Assembly: GCA_903897205.1 (NCBI GenBank) | Contig: CAIUAS010000064.1 | Span: 1 to 6,445, forward strand | DNA from: an uncultured Gammaproteobacteria bacterium | GTDB lineage: Bacteria > Pseudomonadota > Gammaproteobacteria > CAIUAS01 | Direction: 5' to 3' | Length of the DNA stretch: 6,445 bases | Part shown: one piece after another, positions 1 through 6,122 of the stretch | How the letters are laid out: every line of letters begins with the position of its first letter | Position numbering within the stretch: position 1 is the first letter of the stretch | Made by a program: the position numbers and the translations under genes | Notes under the pieces: model-generated | What the model was told of the DNA's origin: nothing | What the model saw: only the letters and a program-made list of their open reading frames with translations | Database searches by the model: none

Positions 1-76
<76 letters not shown>

Positions 77-112
77 AAAATTCAAAAAGTGTAAAATCAA
101 ATTCGCGCCGGT

Positions 113-140
113 ATTTTAACCCGAGGCCAAAACCTGTCAA
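113..140 (-). promoter_or_regulatory. Sigma-70 promoter of the tRNA-Gly gene
   Basis: On the minus strand there is a perfect -35 hexamer TTGACA (140-135), a 16-bp spacer, and a -10 hexamer TAAAAT (118-113, 5 of 6 consensus). A GC-rich stretch, ACCGGCGCG, follows directly, as expected for the discriminator of a stringently controlled stable-RNA promoter. The start should lie near 106, giving a 5' leader of about 30 nt before the tRNA. The element sits in the 103-bp gap after pgsA. Regulation by ppGpp is inferred from the discriminator only. Confidence 0.85.
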
Positions 141-179
141 GTTAATTTTTCTATTTTGCTAATAAAAAATTTATTATGG

Positions 180-740
180 TTATTTGTGAGCAAATGTCAA
201 GTCAGACCAGGCAGCCTTTAAATAGATAAGCATCGACCATATGGTTAATATGGCCGCAACATAAAGCAATAAATAACCTAATACGCCTAACCATAATCCT
301 GTCGTAGTCGGTTGATACGCTAACAATATAATAACTGCTATCATTTGTACTGTTGTTTTAACTTTACCCATAAAAGACACCGCAACACTGGCTCTTTTAC
401 CCACTTCCGCCATCCATTCTCTTAAAGCGGAAATCACGATCTCACGACAAACAATAACTGCAGCGGGTATTGCTAAAAAAGGCAGGTTTTTTTCACCCAC
501 TAGTAACACTAAGGCTACCACAATAATTAATTTATCCGCCACCGGATCTAAAAAAGCGCCCAAACGCGATGTTTGCGATAAAATTCTCGCCAAAAAACCG
601 TCTAACCAATCGGTAATTGCCGCTAAAATAAAAATACTCGCGCAAACTATATTATTTCCCTTAAAAGGCAAATAAAAAATGAGCACTAAAAATGGGATTA
701 ATAAAATGCGTAAATAAGTTACTAAATTAGGAATATTCAT
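180..740 (-). CDS. pgsA: CDP-diacylglycerol--glycerol-3-phosphate 3-phosphatidyltransferase (PGP synthase)
   Basis: This inner-membrane enzyme joins CDP-diacylglycerol and sn-glycerol-3-phosphate to form phosphatidylglycerophosphate and CMP. It is the committed step toward phosphatidylglycerol and cardiolipin. The 186-aa protein has the full CDP-alcohol phosphotransferase signature D-x2-DG-x2-AR-x8-G-x3-D-x3-D: D44, D47, G48, A51, R52, G61, D65 and D69. Several hydrophobic segments lie at about 5-25, 31-45, 70-100 and 130-175. The length is close to the E. coli enzyme (182 aa), and the segments REIxISALREWMAE and GKVKTT are typical of PgsA. The start matches the family N-terminus (NIPNLVTYLRI). 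The 11 bp between the upstream stop (TAG at 754-752) and this ATG contain no Shine-Dalgarno, so translation is probably coupled to the lipoprotein gene. Its usual neighbour uvrC is absent. Confidence 0.97.
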   Translation of the reverse strand: MNIPNLVTYLRILLIPFLVLIFYLPFKGNNIVCASIFILAAITDWLDGFLARILSQTSRLGAFLDPVADKLIIVVALVLLVGEKNLPFLAIPAAVIVCREIVISALREWMAEVGKRASVAVSFMGKVKTTVQMIAVIILLAYQPTTTGLWLGVLGYLLLYVAAILTIWSMLIYLKAAWSDLTFAHK

Positions 741-751
741 AAATATTTTGA

Positions 752-1150
752 CTATGATTGAGCAATTGCTTTAGTCGCACGCCAAGTTCCATCAAGTCGA
801 CGGCATGCTTGCGCTTGCCATTGTTGATTACTGTCATCAATTAATGCCTTCAGTTGATAGGTACGACAAGGTAATCCTTGTGAGTTTACTGAAACACCCG
901 TTGAATTAAATTGGTATGCATCATGAGTGAGTTTATTTTTCCAAGTTTGATTATCTTGTGGCTGACTCGTATCGAGCAATTGTTGAATTTTATCAGCATC
1001 ATCACTTGCCATATCTTTTGCCATATCAGCAGAAATTAAACCGGCTGAAACTAAAGGCGCATTGGCAATTTGCTGTGGGGTTTGAGTATTAGTGGTTGCA
1101 CAGCCTGTTAAATAAATCATTAAAATAAACAAATAAATAATTTTTTTCAT
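752..1150 (-). CDS. Small lipoprotein with 17-kDa surface-antigen-like C-terminal domain
   Basis: This is a predicted lipid-anchored envelope protein of 132 aa. The N-terminus is a type II signal peptide: KK at 2-3, a hydrophobic core, and the lipobox LTGC with the acylated cysteine at C17. Residues 18-70 are polar and probably unstructured or helical. Residues about 75-127 resemble the C-terminal half of the rickettsial 17-kDa surface antigen family: an N-S-x-G start, then 'PCRTYQLKALID', then 'AQACRRLDGTWRAT'. The two cysteines, C95 and C116, match the paired cysteines of that domain. The glycine-rich transmembrane half of the classical antigen is missing. AAGGA lies 6 nt before the ATG. 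The gene lies 36 bp after alr and 11 bp before pgsA, in the same direction, an unusual insertion among housekeeping genes. Residue 19 is Thr, with no Asp at +2 to favour inner-membrane retention, so outer-membrane sorting is likely. The domain call is from remembered similarity only; molecular function is unknown. Confidence 0.85.
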   Translation of the reverse strand: MKKIIYLFILMIYLTGCATTNTQTPQQIANAPLVSAGLISADMAKDMASDDADKIQQLLDTSQPQDNQTWKNKLTHDAYQFNSTGVSVNSQGLPCRTYQLKALIDDSNQQWQAQACRRLDGTWRATKAIAQS

Positions 1151-1186
1151 GGATATTCCTTAATTCAAATTTTTCTATCAATAAAA

Positions 1187-2257
1187 CTATGTTCTTCTTA
1201 TTCGTTCGGTTACTTTACACATGAGCTCATAGGGTATCGTTTCAGCATAATTTGCTATGTTTTCAATCGGTAAACCTTGTCCCCAAAGAATAACCGGATC
1301 ACCCACCTTAGTGGTTGGTTGCGTGCGCAAATCTACCGTAATCATATCCATAGAAACACAACCTATCAAAGGTACTACAGAATTATTTACCAATACAGGC
1401 ATACCTGTTGCCGCATGCCAAGGATAGCCATCTCCATAACCTATAGCAACTACTCCAATTCGCATATTTTGCGGGCAAGTCCATACACCGCGATACCCTA
1501 CTTTATCGCCTTTACGTAAATCCTGTATAGCGATAATTTCAGAGCTTACCGTCATAACAGGTTTTAAATCAAAGTCCGCCGCCTGCTTGCCTGCAATAGG
1601 CGAGACACCATACAACATGATACCTGCCCTAACCCAATCACAATGACTTGCTTGCCACGCTAAAATACCCGCCGAGTTAGCAAGACTACGTTTTCCCGAC
1701 CAATCTTGTGTAATTTTAGAAAAAAGGGCCAGTTGCTGATTGGTATTGCTATTAGCGCGATCACCTGCGGTGGCAAAATGCGTCATCAACCGAATATCCG
1801 CATCCACAGACGCACAAGCTTGTAAGCGTTGATAAGCTTGCTCTACTTCATGTGATAAAAATCCTAAGCGATTCATCCCAGTATTTATTTTAAACCATAT
1901 TTTGACAGGTTTTGGAGCCCTATAACGTTCTAAAGCTTCAAGCTGAGCAAAATGATGAACTACAATTTCTAAATTATATTGACAGATATCATCAAGTTCA
2001 TCTGCTGTAAAGAATCCTTCCATGAGAATAATAGGTTGCAAAATATTAGCCTTTCGCAAAACCAACGCTTCTTCTATACAAGCCACTCCAAATGCATCGG
2101 CTTGTGGTAATCCTTGCGCTATTTTTACTGAACCATGCCCATAAGCATTCGCTTTAACCATAGCTACTATGGCACTACCCGGTGCAAGCGTGCGAACTCT
2201 GTTAAAATTGTGTTGCAAAGCGTCTATATCAATATGCAGCCTGGTAGGACGAGACAC
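1187..2257 (-). CDS. alr: Alanine racemase, biosynthetic type
   Basis: This PLP-dependent cytoplasmic enzyme interconverts L- and D-alanine, supplying D-Ala for peptidoglycan. The protein is 356 aa (E. coli Alr is 359). Residues 1-about 230 form the alanine-racemase TIM barrel with the PLP lysine K35 in AMVKANAYGHG. R130 lies in the conserved KINTGMNRLGF. The phosphate-binding region includes NSAG (194-197) and the segment VRAGIMLYG (209-217). The C-terminal beta domain supplies the second catalytic base Y255 in VGYRG and the substrate-contacting M303-D304 in CVSMD. The start is GTG, chosen because a strong GGAGG lies 8 nt upstream and the N-terminus RPTRLHIDIDAL fits the family. The Shine-Dalgarno falls in the 15-bp gap after the dnaB stop. 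dnaB-alr adjacency is conserved in gammaproteobacteria. All key residues are present, so the enzyme should be active. Confidence 0.97.
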   Translation of the reverse strand: MSRPTRLHIDIDALQHNFNRVRTLAPGSAIVAMVKANAYGHGSVKIAQGLPQADAFGVACIEEALVLRKANILQPIILMEGFFTADELDDICQYNLEIVVHHFAQLEALERYRAPKPVKIWFKINTGMNRLGFLSHEVEQAYQRLQACASVDADIRLMTHFATAGDRANSNTNQQLALFSKITQDWSGKRSLANSAGILAWQASHCDWVRAGIMLYGVSPIAGKQAADFDLKPVMTVSSEIIAIQDLRKGDKVGYRGVWTCPQNMRIGVVAIGYGDGYPWHAATGMPVLVNNSVVPLIGCVSMDMITVDLRTQPTTKVGDPVILWGQGLPIENIANYAETIPYELMCKVTERIRRT

Positions 2258-2272
2258 TTTAGCAGCCTCCGC

Positions 2273-3646
2273 TTAACCGTAGTGTGTGGATGTAAAACTT
2301 TCAAAACGTGTATATTTGCCCAAAAATGTTAAGCGAATCTTTCCAATAGGGCCATTACGTTGCTTGGCAATAATTACTTCTGCCGTACCTTTGTCAGGAC
2401 TATTTTCGTTATAGACTTCATCCCGGTAAATAAAAAGAATTAAATCGGCATCTTGTTCAATCGCGCCTGATTCACGTAAATCAGACATGACAGGTCTTTT
2501 ATCAGTACGTTGTTCTAAACCACGATTTAACTGCGAAAGCGCAATAACAGGCACATCAAGTTCTTTCGCCAAGCCTTTTAAAGAACGAGAAATTTCTGAA
2601 ATCTCAGTGGTACGATTCTCGCGTGATTCAGCCATTTGCATAAGCTGCAAATAATCGATGACAATTAAACCGAGCTGCCCATGTTCACGTGCCACACGTC
2701 GCGCTCTAGCGCGCACTTCACTGGGACTTAAAGCTGCGCCATCATCAATAAACATTTTGGCTTCTGCTAGCATGCTAACTGCTGAAGTAATGCGGGGCCA
2801 ATCATCATCTTCCAAGCGGCCAGTACGCAAACGATTTTGCTCAATACGGCCAAGTGAAGACAACATACGCATTGCCAAGGATTCGCCTGGCATTTCCATA
2901 CTAAAAATCAATATGGGCTTGCCGCTCTTTAAGGCAGCATGCTCAGCTACATTCATTGCAAACGCTGTTTTACCCATGGATGGTCGGCCTGCCACAATGA
3001 TTAAATCAGAGGGCTGTAATCCTGCCGTCATCTCATCTAAATCTTTATAGCCAGATGATAATCCCGTAATAGCATCTTGTGAATGAAATAAAGTATCAAT
3101 ACGATCGACTGTTTTAGCTAAAATATCGCTAATTGCAACCGGACCTTCGCCTCGCATACTGCTATCAGCAATTTGAAAAACCTTGCGCTCTGCTTCATCA
3201 AGTACTTCTAAACTCGTGCGTCCGGATAGAAAAAAAGCACTTTCTGTAATATCGGAGGCCACACCAATTAACTGGCGTAGTATTGAACGTTCGCGCACGA
3301 TATCGGCATAAGCACCGATATTTGCCGCAGTTGGGGTGTTCTTTAAGAGTTCAACAAGATAATTATCACCACCAACGGTGGCTAATTCATTTATTCTTTT
3401 TAGTTCTTCGGTGAGAGTAACCCAATCAAATGGTTTACTTTGATTGGCCAAAGAGGCCACAGCGCGGAAAATAATTTGATGTTCCTGGCGGTAAAAATCT
3501 TTTTCTTGTAACTTATCAGCAACTTTATCCCAAGCCTGGTTTTCTAACATAAGCCCTCCTAAAACTGATTGCTCAGCTTCTATGGAATGCGGAGGGATCT
3601 TAAGAGCCGCAACTTGGGAATCGGATTTACGCTTATATTCAGCCAT
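2273..3646 (-). CDS. dnaB: Replicative DNA helicase DnaB
   Basis: This hexameric 5'-3' helicase unwinds DNA at the replication fork and contacts primase. The protein is 457 aa (E. coli DnaB is 471). Residues about 17-120 form the N-terminal domain (PPHSIEAEQSVLGGLML; KNTPTAANI). A linker spans about 140-185, and a RecA-like ATPase domain covers about 195-450. The Walker A motif is GRPSMGKTAF (K226, T227), the catalytic glutamate is E251 in SMEMP, the Walker B motif is LIVIDYLQL (D331), and SQLNRGLEQR is the DNA-loop/sensor region with Q372. The arginine finger is R430 in KQRNGPIG. No intein interrupts the usual insertion sites. The start matches the family, yet the 12-bp gap after rplI contains no Shine-Dalgarno (TAG then CTTAATTTTTC then ATG). 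This suggests coupling to rplI translation or low expression, which would suit a helicase needed in few copies. Confidence 0.98.
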   Translation of the reverse strand: MAEYKRKSDSQVAALKIPPHSIEAEQSVLGGLMLENQAWDKVADKLQEKDFYRQEHQIIFRAVASLANQSKPFDWVTLTEELKRINELATVGGDNYLVELLKNTPTAANIGAYADIVRERSILRQLIGVASDITESAFFLSGRTSLEVLDEAERKVFQIADSSMRGEGPVAISDILAKTVDRIDTLFHSQDAITGLSSGYKDLDEMTAGLQPSDLIIVAGRPSMGKTAFAMNVAEHAALKSGKPILIFSMEMPGESLAMRMLSSLGRIEQNRLRTGRLEDDDWPRITSAVSMLAEAKMFIDDGAALSPSEVRARARRVAREHGQLGLIVIDYLQLMQMAESRENRTTEISEISRSLKGLAKELDVPVIALSQLNRGLEQRTDKRPVMSDLRESGAIEQDADLILFIYRDEVYNENSPDKGTAEVIIAKQRNGPIGKIRLTFLGKYTRFESFTSTHYG

Positions 3647-3658
3647 GAAAAATTAAGA

Positions 3659-4108
3659 CTACGCTTCAGCGATTATATTTACCTTAACCGTTGTATTTAT
3701 ATCGCTATGTAAATCAATATGAATTTCGTATTCACCCGTTTGGCGTAAAGCGCCTGCGGGTAAGCGAACTTCGCTCTTCTCAACTTTAACGCCACTATCA
3801 CTCAATGCATCGGCAATTTCGCGAGTACCGATAGAACCATATAAACGACCTTCATCAGCAGACCTTGCCTTAATAGTAATAACCTTGCCTATTAACATTT
3901 CTGCTCTTGCTTGAGCCGCTTTAAGTATTTCTGCAGCCGCTTTTTCTAACTCAGCGCGACGTTTTTCAAAGATTTCTACGTTCGCTTTCGTAGCAGGAAT
4001 AGCTTTACCTTGTGGAATTAAATAATTCCTAGCAAAACCCGCCTTCACATTGACTTGATCCCCTAAATTTCCCAAGCGACCAATTTTTTCCATTAAAACA
4101 ACTTGCAT
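3659..4108 (-). CDS. rplI: 50S ribosomal protein L9 (bL9)
   Basis: This large-subunit protein binds 23S rRNA near the L1 stalk through its N-terminal domain. A long helix separates that domain from a C-terminal globular domain. The protein is 149 aa, the same length as E. coli L9. Residues 1-40 contain the L9 signature: MQVVLMEKIGRLGNLG, then VKAGFARNYLIPQGKA. A long charged helix spans about 41-75 (EKRRAELEKAAAE), and the C-terminal domain about 80-149 includes GRLYGSIGTREIADAL. The ATG at 4108 is chosen. An in-frame GTG four codons upstream (4120) is really part of the Shine-Dalgarno region (TGAGGTG, then TTTT, then ATG) and would add MRCF, which the family lacks. The TGA stop of the upstream membrane gene (4119-4117) overlaps this Shine-Dalgarno, so translation is likely coupled. 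Confidence 0.97.
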   Translation of the reverse strand: MQVVLMEKIGRLGNLGDQVNVKAGFARNYLIPQGKAIPATKANVEIFEKRRAELEKAAAEILKAAQARAEMLIGKVITIKARSADEGRLYGSIGTREIADALSDSGVKVEKSEVRLPAGALRQTGEYEIHIDLHSDINTTVKVNIIAEA

Positions 4109-4116
4109 AAAACACC

Positions 4117-5004
4117 TCACTGCTGATATTTCGCCTTAATGCGCTGCCTGATGTTAAACACGCCATCCGCCAAAGCGAATACTGTTAACGCCACCGCACC
4201 ATAAGGAAAGAAAAGAATTAATAACCCATAAAATCCTATAAACCAAAAACTTGAAACCGTAGCCATTGCCGCAATGTAATGGGTCAAACTAATGCCCGCC
4301 ACAATAAACGGTATTAACGTTAAAAACAAGCAATCTAGCGCTATCGCATTCCCCAGTAGACAAGCTACCATTACCAGAAAAAATATTAATATAGAGAAAT
4401 TTCCTAACCTAATATTGTATAATTCTGGACGCAAACCTGCTGGATTATATAAACGCGCTTGTACAATCCGCGCCAATAGCAAAATAATTATATCGTATAT
4501 AAATAAAAGACCGATTTGCAGGCCCGTAATGACTCTGCCTAACAACTCAGCCCAGGCTTTCATATCGCTACTGCCTGCTTGTAATGCAAGCTGTTGTCGT
4601 AATAATTCAAAATAACTTAATAACTCACGACTCCAAGCCGCATCCAAATTGGGCACGATAATGTGAAGTGCAAAAACTTCACCTACGCCAATTAATACAG
4701 CCGCCTGGAGCACTGAAGCCCAAGAAACCGTATGCCTGAGTACAAGGGCAAAACAATAGGTTATTACACTCCCCGCCAAAGCATTATAAAGCAAAAAATG
4801 CGGGTAACCTTTCAAAGCTAGTAATAAGCTCGGCAGCATAGTCCACGTCAGAACTATACCACCTTCTTTAGCTCCCTTACGCAAGGTTACTAAAGCTACA
4901 ATGACATCAGCCACCCACCCCATTAAAGGGATAATCGCAAAAAGCAACGCTATTAAAATAGCGTTTTTACGATTTTTTAGAACGGTGTTCGCCAGAGTTA
5001 ACAT
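4117..5004 (-). CDS. DUF2232-type polytopic membrane protein between rpsR and rplI
   Basis: This is an inner-membrane protein of unknown function, commonly found at this position in gammaproteobacterial rpsF-rplI clusters. From the ATG at 5004 it is 295 aa with about eight hydrophobic segments, near 14-40, 50-65, 70-90, 97-118, 158-182, 203-222, 225-247 and 251-280. A charged loop at 178-200 carries the recognisable segment QARLYNPAGLRPELYNIRL. The N-terminal part includes ADVIVALVTLRKGAKEG (32-48). The C-terminus is basic (RQRIKAKYQQ) and probably cytoplasmic. The start is uncertain. A GTG at 5037 would add 11 residues, and a TTG at 5016 has CAGG 7 nt upstream. The ATG at 5004 best fits the family N-terminus but has only a weak GGGC before it. 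Family assignment is from context and remembered motif. Confidence 0.85.
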   Translation of the reverse strand: MLTLANTVLKNRKNAILIALLFAIIPLMGWVADVIVALVTLRKGAKEGGIVLTWTMLPSLLLALKGYPHFLLYNALAGSVITYCFALVLRHTVSWASVLQAAVLIGVGEVFALHIIVPNLDAAWSRELLSYFELLRQQLALQAGSSDMKAWAELLGRVITGLQIGLLFIYDIIILLLARIVQARLYNPAGLRPELYNIRLGNFSILIFFLVMVACLLGNAIALDCLFLTLIPFIVAGISLTHYIAAMATVSSFWFIGFYGLLILFFPYGAVALTVFALADGVFNIRQRIKAKYQQ

Positions 5005-5068
5005 TTTTTTGCCCAAGATAAAGCCTGAAAACAGCACCTATTACAATAATAGTTACTAAGCTTGCTGC

Positions 5069-5302
5069 TTATCCCGAATGATGATCGCAATATGGCATTA
5101 ATGCCAAGAAGCGAGCACGCTTAATTGCAAGCGCTAACATACGTTGATAACGCGCACGCGTTCCAGTTATTCTGCTTGGTACAATTTTATCGGCTTCACT
5201 TACATAGCCTTTCAAGGTGTTTAAATCTTTATAATCGATCTCAGTAGCGCCTTCAGCGGTAAAACGGCAATATCTGCGCCGACGATTAGGAAAATTACTC
5301 AT
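5069..5302 (-). CDS. rpsR: 30S ribosomal protein S18 (bS18)
   Basis: This small-subunit protein pairs with S6 on the platform and binds the h22-h23 region of 16S rRNA. The protein is 77 aa (E. coli S18 is 75). The core is essentially intact: RRRRYCRFTAEG (7-18), EIDYKDLNTLKGY, KIVPSRITGTRARYQRMLALAIKRARFLALMPY. GAGG lies 4 nt upstream of the ATG. It follows rpsF by 52 bp and precedes the membrane gene by 64 bp (to the chosen ATG). The last part of that downstream gap has a short AT-rich inverted repeat, CTATT/AATAG, with no U tract, so no terminator is called. Confidence 0.98.
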   Translation of the reverse strand: MSNFPNRRRRYCRFTAEGATEIDYKDLNTLKGYVSEADKIVPSRITGTRARYQRMLALAIKRARFLALMPYCDHHSG

Positions 5303-5335
5303 AAAGCCTCACAAAATAAATTAATTATATGAATG

Positions 5336-5353
5336 AAAAAAACTGCTTTTTTT
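5336..5353 (-). repeat. A7/T7 inverted repeat between rpsF and rpsR
   Basis: Seven A, a GCAG tetraloop and seven T on the minus strand form a perfect 18-nt A-U hairpin that begins one base after the rpsF stop codon (TGA at 5357-5355). The stem has no G-C pairs and is not followed by a further U tract. It is more plausibly a weak pause or an RNase processing site than a terminator. Function is inference only. Confidence 0.45.
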
Positions 5354-5354
5354 A

Positions 5355-5768
5355 TCAAGCGTCTTCTTGTGTTGTTTCAAATGAAGTTCCCTGTTCCGCA
5401 TCAGCCACATGACTGCGCGCATTTTCTTCACCTTCAGAACGTGATTGTTCTTTAGCCTTTAACAAAGGGGATGGTTCAGTAACTGCATGTTTCATAGTGA
5501 TAACAAGGTTACGCAACACCGCATCATTAAAACGAAAAGCGTCGGTTAACTCATTTAATGCTTCTTTTCCACATTCAATATTCATTAACACATAATGAGC
5601 TTTATGGATTTTATTAATTGGATAAGCAAGCGGACGACGGCCCCAGTCTTCCAACCGGTGGATCTGACCGCCAGTAGTTTTGATTACATTAGTATAACGC
5701 TCGACCATAGCGGGCACTTGCTCGCTTTGATCAGGATGAACCATAAATACAACTTCGTAATGACGCAT
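5355..5768 (-). CDS. rpsF: 30S ribosomal protein S6 (bS6)
   Basis: This small-subunit platform protein forms a heterodimer with S18. The protein is 137 aa (E. coli S6 is 131-135). Residues 1-about 95 form the ferredoxin-like S6 fold: MRHYEVVFMVHPDQSEQV, LEDWGRRPLAYPINKIHKAHYVLMNIE, FRFNDAVLRNLVI and MKHAVTEPSPLLKAK. The last 30 residues are a low-complexity acidic tail, as in E. coli, where the S6 C-terminus receives glutamates from RimK; whether that happens here is unknown. GGGAG lies 5 nt before the ATG, and this ribosome-binding site lies inside a hairpin (5773-5790). It is the first gene of the minus-strand block, with a promoter at 5856-5884. Confidence 0.98.
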   Translation of the reverse strand: MRHYEVVFMVHPDQSEQVPAMVERYTNVIKTTGGQIHRLEDWGRRPLAYPINKIHKAHYVLMNIECGKEALNELTDAFRFNDAVLRNLVITMKHAVTEPSPLLKAKEQSRSEGEENARSHVADAEQGTSFETTQEDA

Positions 5769-5772
5769 AACT

Positions 5773-5790
5773 GCTCCCTACGGATAGAGC
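5773..5790 (-). promoter_or_regulatory. rpsF leader hairpin enclosing the Shine-Dalgarno
   Basis: The leader RNA can fold as GCUC-UA, loop UCCG, UA, bulged GG, GAGC. It ends 4 nt before the rpsF ATG. The ribosome-binding sequence GGGAG is in the 3' arm and bulge, and CCG lies in the loop. S6:S18 heterodimers are known to bind rpsF leader RNAs that mimic 16S h22 and contain a conserved CCG, repressing translation. That this hairpin is such a site is inference. The lower stem is 4 bp plus 2 bp, so it is only modestly stable. Confidence 0.4.
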
Positions 5791-5793
5791 CTT

Positions 5794-5807
5794 CTAAGTA
5801 TACTTAG
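5794..5807 (-). repeat. 14-bp palindrome in the rpsF leader
   Basis: CTAAGTATACTTAG is a perfect palindrome. In RNA it gives a 5-bp stem CUAAG/CUUAG with loop UAUA, which can extend past an A-A mismatch with three further pairs (one wobble). It lies just 5' of the Shine-Dalgarno hairpin within the leader. It may form a second stem of a regulatory leader structure, or be a DNA-level operator. Nothing in the sequence decides between these. Confidence 0.4.
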
Positions 5808-5855
5808 TAAGACAAGGAGTAAAAATCCCTCAAAGAGGACCACAAAAGGTGTGCT

Positions 5856-5884
5856 ATTGTACTTGGGTGTTAGGTTAGATGCAA
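5856..5884 (-). promoter_or_regulatory. Probable sigma-70 promoter of the rpsF block
   Basis: On the minus strand TTGCAT (5884-5879, 3 of 6) is followed by a 17-bp spacer and TACAAT (5861-5856, 5 of 6). Transcription would start near 5850, giving a leader of about 80 nt before rpsF. It is the best-scoring arrangement I found upstream of the block by eye. No second promoter is obvious before the later genes until that of the tRNA. Confidence 0.6.
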
Positions 5885-5891
5885 TCTATAG

Positions 5892-5908
5892 TCTTGTCCA
5901 ATACAAGA
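5892..5908. repeat. 6-bp inverted repeat upstream of the rpsF promoter
   Basis: TCTTGT, a 5-bp spacer and ACAAGA form a perfect inverted repeat centred about 50 bp upstream of the inferred rpsF start. It could be an upstream protein-binding site, but a 6-bp arm repeat may occur by chance. There is no U tract on either strand, so it is not a terminator. Confidence 0.3.
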
Positions 5909-5969
5909 TGAGCCTGAAATAGGTATCAGCAGCGGATTTGCTCGTTCATGTTAAGTAGATGAAACTTAT

Positions 5970-6089
5970 ATGAATGACGCCGACCTGAAGCTAGAACACA
6001 TCAAACCTTTTCTTGAAACAGCCTCGCCCATCACGTTTACCCCCGCTTCAAAAGAAGCCTGTTATGCAGCTGTCCGATGCTATAATTAA
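5970..6089 (+). pseudogene. Possible N-terminal remnant of a DDE integrase/transposase (39 codons)
   Basis: An ATG-to-TAA frame of 39 residues begins MNDADLKLEHIKPFLETA and continues with ITFTPASKEACYAAV. This recalls the first 40 residues of a DDE-type integrase family whose members start MND...I..FLEG...FTP.SK...Y. The likeness stops at about residue 36, where the family would go on into a DNA-binding helix-turn-helix domain; here the frame stops after RCYN. There is no clear Shine-Dalgarno. The similarity is from memory and the match is short. The alternative is a chance ORF. If real, it marks an old insertion-sequence event. Confidence 0.35.
6078..6086 (+). promoter_or_regulatory. Extended -10 promoter driving the toxin remnant and antitoxin
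   Basis: TGCTATAAT is a perfect extended -10 element (TG at 6078-6079, TATAAT at 6081-6086). Only a weak -35 (CTGTTA, 6059-6064, 16-bp spacer) is visible, which extended -10 promoters tolerate. Transcription should begin near 6092, about 30 bp before the toxin remnant and about 155 bp before the antitoxin ATG. It overlaps the last codons of the 39-codon ORF. No operator palindrome is evident right at the element. Confidence 0.6.
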
Positions 6090-6122
6090 CAAAAGTAGTA
6101 CATTGTTATATACTTATCGTAT

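Noticed and set aside
2273..3646. Intein or insertion within dnaB
   Set aside because: DnaB is a common intein host, but the Walker A, Walker B and SQLNR regions are continuous and the total length is normal.
4109..4120. In-frame GTG upstream giving a longer L9 (153 aa, starting MRCF)
   Set aside because: These bases are the Shine-Dalgarno region of the ATG at 4108 and overlap the stop of the upstream gene. L9 proteins begin MQVVL/MQVIL, and 149 aa is the usual length.
1277..4615. Plus-strand open frames opposite alr, dnaB and the membrane gene
   Set aside because: They lie antisense to well-supported genes, have no recognisable domains or ribosome-binding sites, and are explained by the codon use of the real genes.
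5821..5838. Possible attenuator in the rpsF leader (CCTC-TTT-GAGG then TTTTT on the minus strand)
   Set aside because: A 4-bp stem with a 3-nt loop is too weak for termination. It is a low-complexity coincidence unless conserved.
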